This document shows positions 1-6,287 of a DNA stretch of 6,287 nt, piece after piece. The DNA comes from JOPF136 sp035272605 (lineage in GTDB: Bacteria; Acidobacteriota; Terriglobia; Acidiferrales; UBA7541), in NCBI GenBank assembly GCA_035272605.1, contig DATEQM010000194.1:1-6287 (forward strand), written 5' to 3'. The first letter of the stretch is position 1. Every line of letters starts with the position of its first letter. A program made the position numbers and the translations under genes. The notes under the pieces are model-generated. The model was not told the DNA's origin. It saw only the letters and a program-made list of their open reading frames with translations, and ran no database searches.

Positions 1-1777
1 GCGAGGCGTGGGTTTCGACGGCGCGGCGTAGCTCTCCGGCCAGCGCTGGCGGGCAGCCCGGGGCGGAAAAGGTGTCGGTCGCGCGAACGTGGCTGCGTTC
101 CTCGGCCATGGCCAGTTGGGCTTTGTGCCACGTTTCTGCCCGGCTTCGATATCCCGCCGCGCCCTCCTGCTCGCCGCGGGCCTCCAGGAATCTCGCCCCC
201 AGCGCGGAGGCGGCGGGGATGGCTCCGGGGTCGGCGGCCATGGCACGCTCGAGCGATTCCAAGCCCGCACGATTTCCCTCTTCAATGAGTAACTGGCCGG
301 CCAGCAGATTCGCGTCGCCGTGGCCCGGCTGGATCTCCAGGATGCGCTGCGCCACCGGCAGCGCGGCCCTCCAACCCCGCGTATTTCCGATGGCCACGGC
401 AATTTGCCACAGGGCTTTGGGATCGTCGAGTTGCGCCGCGGAGCCTGTCTCCCATTCCATCGCCAGGCTGCGCAGTCCTTCGTAAGTCTCGAAGCGCTTG
501 CGCCAATCGCGAACCTGAATTTGCCTCCATTCCCGGAAAAAGGAGGCGCGCAGCGTTTCCCCGGCTTCTCCCAGGAAGAAGCGCGCCGCAGTTTCGCCGA
601 GTTCCCGGTGTGGCTGGAGATTTTCGAGCAGCGCGCGGAAATCGTCCATGCCCTCGAGCCGGTATCCCAGCAGCCTCATGCGGTCCCACAGTGGCGCGTG
701 CGATTCCGCAAGGTTGTCTTTGTGTTCCAGCTCTGCGCGCAGCCAGCCATGAATCTGGTGTTCGCTGAACGCGCCGCAGGCCGCCATGGCGCGGCGCTCA
801 AACAGGTCGGGCGGCGGTTCCGCAGAGGTTTCCGCCAGGCGCAGGCAGTCCTCGCGGAACTGTTGCGTGAGCGCGTGGCCGGCAATGCGTTGGCGGAGGA
901 GCGCCGCGGCGGAGAATTCGCGGCCCGCGAAGGAGGCGGCAATTGCATCGGCCTCGCATTCATGCTGCCGCACGGCGGGAAACGCAACGGGGGCCAGGCG
1001 CAGCAGGAGCCGGTCCAGCATCTCCGTCAACGCTTCATCCGGCAGGCGGGACCAATAGCTGCATCCGAGTGCGCTCGTTTCTGCCGCCGCGCGCAGCGCG
1101 TTCAGCCGCGTTCGCAGGTCCAGCAGGTGTCCGCCGAACCGGCGATGGTAGGTCGCCTGATGGGCCATCTCGTGCGCCAGCAGCGCGCGCAAGTGCTGGG
1201 GGGACAGCTCTTCGAGCACGGGCAGTCCGGCCAGCAGGACGGTGTCCCAGCGGCCGAAGGAGCCGGCTGCGCCGCGCGGCACGCGGCGAATTTCCAATTG
1301 GCGGTCCGGCGAGACGAATACAGTCCCCACCGCGGGCGCGTCCAGGCTGCAGCTCATTTCCGCGAGCATGCGAAACAGCCGCGGAGCTTCCTTTTCCGTG
1401 AGTGGTACGCCGCCCGGCGGAGGGAGTCGCAGCGTCAGGCCGCGGACAATTGCGGCGAACTGTACAGCGACCAGCGGAATCCACGTCGCGTAGACAAACA
1501 CATACACGGCCCAGCGCAGCAAGGGCACGGAGTAAATCGGCCCGAAGATTTCGCTGTGCCGGAAGGCCCAGGGAAATGCCAGTGCCACGGCGGCCTGGAA
1601 GAAAAGCGTCGCGAAGGGAAGGAACAGGAGCGCGGCCGCGAGGGACCCGGCGCGCCAGCGATAGAGCATCGGATGCCGGGAGGCAAGTTCGTGCGCTCGG
1701 CGGCAGGCATTGTCGAACGAAGGCCGCGTGCGGCGCAGCGTGAGCCAGGAGCGGCGCGGGGCCGTGCTTTCAGCCAT
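1..1777 (-). CDS. M48-family membrane zinc metalloprotease with C-terminal TPR-like region (3' end cut by window edge)
   Basis: This frame is open for 592 codons from ATG at 1777 to the left edge, so the C-terminus is missing. The start is well fixed: an in-frame TGA directly precedes the ATG, and a GAGGGA ribosome site lies 5 nt upstream. Two hydrophobic segments (about residues 44-70 and 84-111) place the enzyme in the membrane. After them comes the HEMAH zinc motif (H202, E203, H206; bases 1160-1174) in the context LRALLAHEMAHQ. The third ligand is predicted to be E273 of HECEAD, matching the ExxxD pattern of M48 (HtpX/Ste24/Oma1-like) peptidases. These enzymes cleave membrane or secreted proteins, often in quality control. 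Residues about 455-550 form helical pairs with TPR-like spacing (AVAIGNTRGWRAALPVAQ, then LLAGQLLIEEGNRAGLESLE), suggesting a protein-binding tail as in BepA-type M48-TPR proteins. The family is clear; substrate and exact subgroup are unknown. It follows the PilZ-like gene after 125 bp. Confidence 0.93.
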   Translation of the reverse strand, partial: MAESTAPRRSWLTLRRTRPSFDNACRRAHELASRHPMLYRWRAGSLAAALLFLPFATLFFQAAVALAFPWAFRHSEIFGPIYSVPLLRWAVYVFVYATWIPLVAVQFAAIVRGLTLRLPPPGGVPLTEKEAPRLFRMLAEMSCSLDAPAVGTVFVSPDRQLEIRRVPRGAAGSFGRWDTVLLAGLPVLEELSPQHLRALLAHEMAHQATYHRRFGGHLLDLRTRLNALRAAAETSALGCSYWSRLPDEALTEMLDRLLLRLAPVAFPAVRQHECEADAIAASFAGREFSAAALLRQRIAGHALTQQFREDCLRLAETSAEPPPDLFERRAMAACGAFSEHQIHGWLRAELEHKDNLAESHAPLWDRMRLLGYRLEGMDDFRALLENLQPHRELGETAARFFLGEAGETLRASFFREWRQIQVRDWRKRFETYEGLRSLAMEWETGSAAQLDDPKALWQIAVAIGNTRGWRAALPVAQRILEIQPGHGDANLLAGQLLIEEGNRAGLESLERAMAADPGAIPAASALGARFLEARGEQEGAAGYRSRAETWHKAQLAMAEERSHVRATDTFSAPGCPPALAGELRRAVETHAS

Positions 1778-1782
1778 TCACG

Positions 1783-1788
1783 TCCCTC
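1783..1788 (-). promoter_or_regulatory. Ribosome binding site of the M48 protease gene
   Basis: GAGGGA on the minus strand sits 5 nt before ATG 1777. Because the TGA at 1778-1780 is in frame and touches the ATG, this site settles the start. Confidence 0.7.
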
Positions 1789-1833
1789 GCGCCGCCGGCG
1801 GCAGATTGTGGCCATGAGAGTGCCACGGGCCGG

Positions 1834-1860
1834 AAAAGGCACTGGATCGGCTTCGGTGCC
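1834..1860 (-). terminator. Weak candidate rho-independent terminator between the PilZ-like and M48 genes
   Basis: On the minus strand a 5-bp stem (GGCAC/GTGCC) with a 13-nt loop is followed directly by TTTT. The position, about 45 nt after the PilZ-like stop, is right for a terminator. The stem is short, the loop large and the T-tract only four bases, so it would be leaky at best. The rest of this 125-bp gap (1778-1902) holds only another short hairpin (1808-1826) and the M48 ribosome site. I found no convincing promoter in it. Confidence 0.22.
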
Positions 1861-1902
1861 ATCAGGATGCCACCCGGCCGCGCACGAATTTTCCCGGAGC
1901 CG

Positions 1903-2895
1903 TCACGTTCCTGGGCTATCCAAGGCCGGAGTGCGCTCCGGAGACGCGGGGCCCGTTGCGGTGCTTCCCGCGGTGTTTCCGGGAGAATTGCCCGCCCATG
2001 CCGGAAAGCTCACCGGCCAGAAATGCTTCTGCGGTTCGGCAAATTCAATCTCCACCAGCATTTTTCCATCCTTGCCCTGGAGCGCGCCGAATACGGTGCA
2101 GGGAACTTCCATCTGCCGGGACGAGCTGAACAGGCCCAGCCGGTCGCCCGGGCGCACGCGCTGTTTCATCGGGAGCACGGCGCCCTGCGGGAGCAGAATC
2201 AGCGTGCCGCTTTCCTCGCGGAAGGGAACGCCGGATTCGTCGCTTCCCGTGAGAGCAACGGGAACGCGTAGAAAGGCCTGCTGGGAGCGGGAGAAGCGCG
2301 CCCCAGGCTGGAATCCTCCCGGGCCTCGCGCGATTCTCGGCCGCGCGGCGTGTCCTGCCGGGGGGGTGAACACTTGGGGCAGCAACTGGGCAGCTTTGGC
2401 GATGAGCGCGCTGGCTCCGCAAGCGGGTGCGGGAGTGGGGGGCGTTGCGATTTGGGTGTCGGCTGATTTTCCCGGAATGCTCTGAACGCGGGGGTGAGCC
2501 GGCTCAAGCGCGGCATCCGCGCTGTTTAGGTGCGCGAGTTCGGAGCGTTCCGGCAGCGTGGTCACAGCGGCGGCAAATTGCGCGCCCGCCGCAGCGGCGC
2601 ATCCCACCGGCTCGGGCGGCGTGGTCTGGAGCCCGACGGCAAAAGTTCCCTGCGGCTCAGGTGCGCGGAGGGGCGGCTTCTGCTTTGGTTCCAGGACGGC
2701 CGCGAGACATGCCTCGCCACGCGGCATCGGGTCTTCCGGATCCACTACCTGCCCGCGCCGCCGCGAAAGGAGCATGACAACCAAGCCCAGGCAGGCCAAG
2801 GTTACGCTGGTGAGAAGCATTGCTTCGGGAGATAAAAGAGCGGAAACGGCGGGAAGGTCGGATGCCACAAGGGCACGTAGAATCATCAATCCCAT
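1903..2895 (-). CDS. Membrane-anchored protein with a degenerate PilZ-like domain
   Basis: This is a 330-residue protein. A single hydrophobic segment (about residues 24-44) is followed by SRRRG, so by the positive-inside rule the bulk is cytoplasmic. Residues about 50-200 are a Pro/Ala-rich, probably disordered linker. Residues about 203-298 resemble the small PilZ beta-barrel: an AFLRVPV entry strand, LILLPQGAVL, VRPGDRLGL, and a closing strand MLVEIEFAEP followed by HFWPVSFP, an ending I associate with acidobacterial PilZ proteins. PilZ domains normally bind cyclic-di-GMP through RxxxR and D/NxSxxG. Here the first Arg aligns with Q206 and the second motif reads ILLPQG, so nucleotide binding is doubtful. 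A low-complexity Gly/Ser/Pro tail ends the protein. ATG 2895 is taken as start; ATG 2886 (residue 4) is possible, and neither has a strong ribosome site. An in-frame TGA at 2953-2955 bounds the frame upstream. Partner and role are unknown. Confidence 0.78.
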   Translation of the reverse strand: MGLMILRALVASDLPAVSALLSPEAMLLTSVTLACLGLVVMLLSRRRGQVVDPEDPMPRGEACLAAVLEPKQKPPLRAPEPQGTFAVGLQTTPPEPVGCAAAAGAQFAAAVTTLPERSELAHLNSADAALEPAHPRVQSIPGKSADTQIATPPTPAPACGASALIAKAAQLLPQVFTPPAGHAARPRIARGPGGFQPGARFSRSQQAFLRVPVALTGSDESGVPFREESGTLILLPQGAVLPMKQRVRPGDRLGLFSSSRQMEVPCTVFGALQGKDGKMLVEIEFAEPQKHFWPVSFPAWAGNSPGNTAGSTATGPASPERTPALDSPGT

Positions 2896-2952
2896 GATCG
2901 GATTTGGCCTGCGGCGCGCGCCCGGCTGGGTGCGCTCCCTCTCTGGCCGGCC

Positions 2953-3096
2953 TCAGATGTTAGTAGTCCAACAGGAAGGGAAGAATAGTACCCACGTACC
3001 TTTCTGGCGCCCTGGACGGGCGGTCAGGGGGAAGAACAAGCGAAGCAAAAGCAAGCCGAAAATCAGGGTGACCGCTGTCCTGCTGATTCGCTTCAC
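2953..3096 (-). CDS. Doubtful 47-aa single-pass membrane micro-ORF overlapping the SRPBCC stop
   Basis: A GTG codon overlaps the SRPBCC stop in a GTGA tetranucleotide, the arrangement seen with translational coupling. A GAGGGGG tract lies 12 nt upstream, a little far for a ribosome site. The 47 residues begin VKRISR, continue into a hydrophobic stretch (about residues 8-23, TLIFGLLLLRLFFPL), then a basic hinge (ARPGRQKG), and end in WTTNI. I do not recognise any family. The reading frame is also open upstream to an ATG at 3147, inside the SRPBCC gene. Against it: it fills a gap less GC-rich than its surroundings, and short open frames with Leu/Phe runs arise easily from T-rich DNA (here a GCTT-type run at 3038-3057). 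It is in frame with the PilZ-like gene but separated from it by its own TGA and 57 nt. Listed so it is not lost; it could simply be a leader region. Confidence 0.25.
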   Translation of the reverse strand: MKRISRTAVTLIFGLLLLRLFFPLTARPGRQKGTWVLFFPSCWTTNI

Positions 3097-3572
3097 TGCG
3101 GCGGCAGGCCCCCTCGAGCCTTCTGCTCGAGCCGTTCTAGCCAGCATTGATGGCCGCGGTACATGCGATTGGGCAGGAAAAGTTTTCCGAGGCGCGCCAG
3201 CGACCCGTGCTGCGTCTCTTCGGTAAGCACATGGCAGCCGGAGTCCGTCCGGATGAGCAGCCAGGCATGATAGGCGCGAATGCCCGGAGCGCGCGCGTGC
3301 CAGGCAAGCCGTTCGCAGGGCTCAAACTCGCGCACCACCGATTCAATCCTCACGCCGAAAGTCCACCAGCGGAAGCGCGTCCCGGGCGCCAGGTCAGGCC
3401 GCGGCCCTTCCAGAATGCGCACGTTGCGGGAGTTCGTATACCAGGTGGGCCACAGTTCCGCGCGGACGAGCCAGGCCCACACGGCTTCCGGGGACGCCGC
3501 GATGTCCAGCTCGTTGGAAACGAACACGGGAGATCGGGTGGGATCAAATTCCTCGGGCCAGCGGATGGGCAT
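3093..3572 (-). CDS. SRPBCC-fold (polyketide cyclase/START-like) protein
   Basis: This is a complete 159-residue protein of the usual length for single-domain Polyketide_cyc2/SRPBCC proteins. The signature opening strand and helix are clear: VSNELDIAASPEAVWAWLV (about residues 18-36), then WPTWY at 41-45. Next come a PGTRFRWWTFGVRIESVVREFEP-like strand pair (about 63-85), an ERLAWHARA strand (87-95), and the closing strand and long helix from CHVLTEETQHG to the MYRGHQCWLERL end. The fold makes a deep hydrophobic pocket for lipids or other small hydrophobic molecules, and many members have no known reaction; no catalytic residue can be assigned here. No signal peptide or membrane segment is seen, so it is probably cytoplasmic. 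ATG 3572 has AGGG 8 nt upstream. The tRNA-Phe gene ends only 24 nt before this start, so the tRNA promoter may also drive it. Confidence 0.9.
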   Translation of the reverse strand: MPIRWPEEFDPTRSPVFVSNELDIAASPEAVWAWLVRAELWPTWYTNSRNVRILEGPRPDLAPGTRFRWWTFGVRIESVVREFEPCERLAWHARAPGIRAYHAWLLIRTDSGCHVLTEETQHGSLARLGKLFLPNRMYRGHQCWLERLEQKARGGLPPQ

Positions 3573-3596
3573 CCCGGAAACCCTGCTTCGAAGGAA

Positions 3597-3671
3597 TGGT
3601 GCCGGGGGACGGAATCGAACCGCCCACGCCAGCCTTTTCAGGGCTGCGCTCTACCACTGAGCTACCCCGGC
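3597..3671 (-). tRNA. tRNA-Phe (anticodon GAA), CCA encoded
   Basis: The 75-nt minus-strand sequence folds into a full cloverleaf. The acceptor stem GCCGGGG/CCCCGGC has all 7 pairs and the D stem GCTC/GAGC all 4. The anticodon stem CAGCC/GGCTG is fully paired around the loop CTGAAAA. The T stem GGCGG/CCGTC has one G-U pair, with the loop TTCGATT. The anticodon GAA (bases 3637-3639) followed by A37 reads the Phe codons UUU and UUC. U8, G18G19 and U54U55C56 are all present. The discriminator is A, and the 3' CCA is encoded at 3597-3599, so CCA addition is not needed for maturation. It has its own promoter 15 nt upstream. Confidence 0.97.
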
Positions 3672-3686
3672 ACGAGCGAAGTAATC

Positions 3687-3715
3687 ATTATCGCGGCGCG
3701 CGGCGGGTGAGTCAA
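3687..3715 (-). promoter_or_regulatory. Sigma-70-type promoter of tRNA-Phe
   Basis: On the minus strand, TTGACT (-35, bases 3710-3715, 5 of 6 to consensus) and GATAAT (-10, bases 3687-3692, 5 of 6) are separated by exactly 17 bp. Transcription would start about 7 nt after the -10, leaving a short 5' leader of roughly 8 nt before G1 of the tRNA. The spacer is GC-rich (a GC discriminator was not assessed). The promoter may also serve the SRPBCC gene downstream. The remainder of the 3672-3799 gap, between it and the ftsK stop, shows no clear terminator. Confidence 0.82.
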
Positions 3716-3799
3716 CGGAAGAGCGGCGAATAAGCGCAGCCAGCCAATTCCGCAAAAGGGGTATCGAAGCGAGCGCCCTTACGATGACGCGCACCGGAG

Positions 3800-6277
3800 T
3801 TAATGCATGGACTCGTCGAACTCGCGCATCCAGTCCTTCTTCTTCAGAACCTCGCGGGCCCGTGTGCCGTCGGCGGGGCCGACGATCCCGTCTTTTTCCA
3901 TCAGGTCAATGAGCCGTGCGGCGCGGCCGTAGCCGATGCGCAGGCGGCGTTGGAGCGTGGAAGTGGAGGCGCGCCCGGCTTCGAGCACCACGCGCACGGC
4001 GTCCTGATACAGGTCGTCGTCCACGTCGTCGTCGCCACCCGTTTCGCCGCCTTCGACGCCGGACTCCGATTCTCCCTCTCCCCGTTCGTCCTCTTCCTTC
4101 GGCGGGCGCAGCAGCTCTTCGTTGTAGACCGCTTTGGCCTGCTCCCGCCAGAAGTCGCACAGCGCGCTGATTTCGTCTTCGGTCACCAGCGGCCCGTGCA
4201 TGCGGTGCAGGCGGGAAGAGCCCGCAGGCAGATAGAGCATGTCGCCGCGGCCCAGCAGCGCCTCGGCGCCGTTGGCGTCGAGGATGGTCCGCGAGTCCAC
4301 TTTGCTGGCCACGCGGAAGGAAATGCGCGCCGGGAAATTCGCTTTGATCAGGCCGGTAATCACGTCCACCGACGGCCGCTGGGTAGCCAGAATCAGGTGA
4401 ATGCCCACGGCGCGCGCCATCTGCGCCAGGCGCGTGATTGCCTCTTCCACGTTGTTCGTGTCCACCATCATCAGGTCAGCCAACTCGTCAATCACGATGA
4501 CGATGTAGGGGAGCGGTTTATGCTCTTCGCCGTCCAGATCGTCGAACAGCGAAAGCGATTCCTGCTTCTGGAACTGGCGGTTGTACTGGTCGATGTTGCG
4601 CACGCCGCGCTGGGCCAGCAGTTTGAGCCGGCGTTCCATCTCCCGCGTGGCGTTGCGCAACACATTCGAAGCCACCTTCGGGTCGGTCACCACCGGCGCG
4701 AGCAGATGCGGGATTTCCTCATACAGGCCGAGTTCCAGGCGCTTCGGGTCCACCAGCACCAATTTCAGTTCCTCGGGTGTGGCTTTGTAGAGCATGGAGA
4801 CGATCAGCGAGTTCAGGAATACGCTCTTCCCGGTCCCTGTCGAGCCGGCGATCAGCAGGTGCGGCATTTCCGCCAGGTTCGACACGCGCAGCCGCCCGAT
4901 CAGGTCTTTGCCCATCGAGAGTGTTAGCTTCGAGGGCGAATTGACGAAGTCGGGGCTTTCGATCACTTCGCGCAGGGCGATGGTTTCCCGATGCGGGTTC
5001 GGCGCCTCGATGCCCACAGTGGATTTGCCGGGAATGCGCTCGATCAGTATGGATTCGGCCTGCAGCGCCAGGCACAGGTCATCGGCGAGCCCGGTGATGC
5101 GCGAGTATTTGATCCCGGCCTCGGGCTTGAACTCGAACGTGGTGACCACCGGGCCCGGGTTGATCTGCGTGATGTGGCCGCCCACGTCGAATTCGCGGCA
5201 CTTCGCTTCGATCGCGCGGGCGCGCTCTTTCAGCTCGCCCTCGTCCATCTGCTCGGAGCGCGTGGGTTTGCGCAGCAATTCGGCGGAAGGCAGGCGGTAT
5301 CCCGCGGCCGATTTCGCAATGCGGGGCTGCGGCGCAGATTTCTCCACCGGCGCAAGCGCCGACGGAGGCAGAATCGGAGGAACCACTAACGGGCCGGCCG
5401 AGCGTTCGATGGAGCGCACTGCTGCCGGAAGTTTGGCCCCAATTGCGGAGGCCGCTGCGGATGCAGCGGCGGCCAGCCCCTGCGCGGCCGCGGCTTTTTG
5501 CTTTTCCTCGCGCAGAACGATTTGATTCGGCCCCGCGCGCTCTTCCGCCGGCAGGGTCGCCTGCGCAGACGCTGCCACTGCTTTCGCTGCCGATTTTGCC
5601 ACGATGGGCGGCCGCCCGTTCACGCGGATCTGCGCCAGGCGCCGCCGCTGGCGTGCCTCTTCCCGGGCGGCCCGCCAGGCCGCCCATTTGGCTGTCAGCG
5701 GGGCGAAGGGTCGCCAGCCGGCAATAGGGCTGCCAATCCACCGAGCGGCGCTGGAAAACGAAAAGCGAGTGGTCAGGAACAGCGCCACGAACACCGCAGA
5801 AATTGCCACCAGGCTGGCGCCCAGCGGGTTGAAAGCGCCACGCAGCAGGTTGGCCAGCAGTGTGCCCGCAAGGCCTCCTGGCGCGAGCAGGCCGTGCACC
5901 CCGGGCACTCCCGTAAGCGCGCACAGCGCAGCCACGGAGAGCAAGAGCAGCAGAAAGCCGAAGGCTTTCACCACCGGGGCCGGGATCGGCCGGCTGCGGA
6001 ACCAGCGCACCCCGAACACAACCAGTCCCATCGGCAGCAGGAAGGCCGCGAACCCGAATCCCTGAAACAGCAGGTCGGATACGTGGGCGCCGAATGGTCC
6101 AATCCAATTGCGCGCCGCCGTGCCCGCGCGGGCCACGGCAGGCCCGGCCACGTTAAAGGAATCGTCGAGCGGGCTGTAAGAGAGCAGGCTCAGCAGCAGG
6201 ATGGCGCTGGCGGCCAGGCACACGAAGCCGACCAATTCGTTCAGCCGGCGGTTGCCGGTAGGCGTAAACAAGCGCAC
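3800..6277 (-). CDS. ftsK: FtsK/SpoIIIE-type DNA translocase
   Basis: This is a complete 825-residue septal ATPase that pumps chromosomal DNA toward the terminus and aids dimer resolution during division. The N-terminal part has about four membrane segments (near 16-34, 68-90, 104-124 and 152-170). An Ala/Pro-rich, charged linker (about 195-340) follows. The alpha/beta motor starts near 345 and carries Walker A AGSTGTGKS (477-485; bases 4823-4849) and Walker B IVIVIDELADLM (592-603, with D597 and E598). The family motifs VDPKRLEL (509-516), TRLAQMARAVGIHLILATQRP and FRVASKVDSRTILD also match. A C-terminal gamma winged helix (about 756-815, DAVRVVLEAGRASTSTLQRR then IGYGRAARLI) reads polar guide sequences. 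An acidic Glu/Asp/Gly stretch (about 728-755) joins motor and gamma. The GTG at 6277 is chosen because GGAG lies 6 nt upstream and RLFTPTGNRRLNELVGF is a typical FtsK start. The frame stays open to the window edge, so an earlier start cannot be excluded. Confidence 0.97.
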   Translation of the reverse strand: MRLFTPTGNRRLNELVGFVCLAASAILLLSLLSYSPLDDSFNVAGPAVARAGTAARNWIGPFGAHVSDLLFQGFGFAAFLLPMGLVVFGVRWFRSRPIPAPVVKAFGFLLLLLSVAALCALTGVPGVHGLLAPGGLAGTLLANLLRGAFNPLGASLVAISAVFVALFLTTRFSFSSAARWIGSPIAGWRPFAPLTAKWAAWRAAREEARQRRRLAQIRVNGRPPIVAKSAAKAVAASAQATLPAEERAGPNQIVLREEKQKAAAAQGLAAAASAAASAIGAKLPAAVRSIERSAGPLVVPPILPPSALAPVEKSAPQPRIAKSAAGYRLPSAELLRKPTRSEQMDEGELKERARAIEAKCREFDVGGHITQINPGPVVTTFEFKPEAGIKYSRITGLADDLCLALQAESILIERIPGKSTVGIEAPNPHRETIALREVIESPDFVNSPSKLTLSMGKDLIGRLRVSNLAEMPHLLIAGSTGTGKSVFLNSLIVSMLYKATPEELKLVLVDPKRLELGLYEEIPHLLAPVVTDPKVASNVLRNATREMERRLKLLAQRGVRNIDQYNRQFQKQESLSLFDDLDGEEHKPLPYIVIVIDELADLMMVDTNNVEEAITRLAQMARAVGIHLILATQRPSVDVITGLIKANFPARISFRVASKVDSRTILDANGAEALLGRGDMLYLPAGSSRLHRMHGPLVTEDEISALCDFWREQAKAVYNEELLRPPKEEDERGEGESESGVEGGETGGDDDVDDDLYQDAVRVVLEAGRASTSTLQRRLRIGYGRAARLIDLMEKDGIVGPADGTRAREVLKKKDWMREFDESMH

Positions 6278-6283
6278 AGGGAA

Positions 6284-6287
6284 CTCC
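6284..6287 (-). promoter_or_regulatory. Ribosome binding site of ftsK
   Basis: GGAG on the minus strand ends 6 nt before the GTG at 6277, supporting that codon as the ftsK start. It lies at the last bases of the window, so the site may be longer than seen. Confidence 0.6.

Noticed and set aside
320..2485. A 721-codon plus-strand open frame
   Set aside because: It lies antisense to the M48 and PilZ-like genes and crosses the gap between them. Its translation is rich in Arg, Ala, Gly and Gln with no recognisable motif, while the minus frames carry clear family motifs. High third-position GC explains such stop-poor antisense frames.
2955..2990. Possible promoter before the PilZ-like gene (TTCTTC, 17 bp, TAACAT)
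   Set aside because: The -10 matches only 4 of 6 and the -35 only 2 of 6, which is not above chance for this less GC-rich gap.
2953..3147. Longer version of the micro-ORF starting at ATG 3147
   Set aside because: This start would overlap the SRPBCC C-terminal coding sequence by 55 nt and adds an unremarkable Ala/Arg/Gly stretch. If the micro-ORF is real, the GTG at 3096 is more plausible.
3147..3710. A 187-codon plus-strand frame through the SRPBCC gene and the tRNA
   Set aside because: It reads through a structurally perfect tRNA gene on the other strand and ends past it, so it cannot be a genuine protein gene.
3672..3799. Terminator after ftsK
   Set aside because: The gap was read on the minus strand for a stem followed by Ts. 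The only candidate pairs three Gs with three Cs across a wide loop before CTTTT, which is too weak to call.
3803..4927. A 374-codon plus-strand open frame
   Set aside because: It is the antisense shadow of the ftsK motor and gamma region; the minus frame has Walker A, Walker B and the winged helix in order.

Overview
The window is a GC-rich bacterial chromosomal segment in which every supported gene lies on the minus strand. The best taxonomic guess is Acidobacteriota. This rests on high GC, a PilZ-like protein ending in an FW.VSFP-type block of the kind I associate with acidobacterial PilZ proteins, and the general style of the FtsK and SRPBCC proteins. It is an inference from memory, not from a search. 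No mobile element, CRISPR array, phage gene or integration scar was seen.

Read in the direction of transcription (right to left), the layout is as follows. A complete ftsK/spoIIIE-type DNA translocase gene (6277-3800) starts with GTG just inside the right edge. A 128-bp gap follows, holding a near-consensus sigma-70 promoter (3715-3687). It drives a perfectly folding tRNA-Phe(GAA) gene with an encoded CCA end (3671-3597). Only 24 nt after the CCA is the start of a 159-aa SRPBCC/polyketide-cyclase-like protein (3572-3093). The gap to the next gene holds a doubtful 47-codon membrane micro-ORF whose GTG start overlaps the SRPBCC stop (3096-2953). Next is a membrane-anchored protein with a degenerate PilZ-like domain (2895-1903). 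Last is an M48-family membrane metalloprotease with C-terminal TPR-like helices (1777 to the left edge, 3' end missing).

The ftsK and tRNA-Phe genes are housekeeping functions: chromosome segregation at the division septum and translation. The SRPBCC, PilZ-like and M48 genes are co-oriented and could be partly co-transcribed. The 125-bp gap before the M48 gene holds one weak hairpin with a T-tract, so the M48 gene may be separately controlled. A shared function for the last three genes cannot be shown from sequence.

I see no convincing new system. The points most worth a second look are the micro-ORF coupled to the SRPBCC stop, the PilZ-like domain that has lost the c-di-GMP-binding motifs, the tRNA that serves as the immediate leader of an mRNA, and the M48-TPR gene. 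That last gene is easy to miss because it runs off the edge and is covered by a 721-codon spurious antisense frame.
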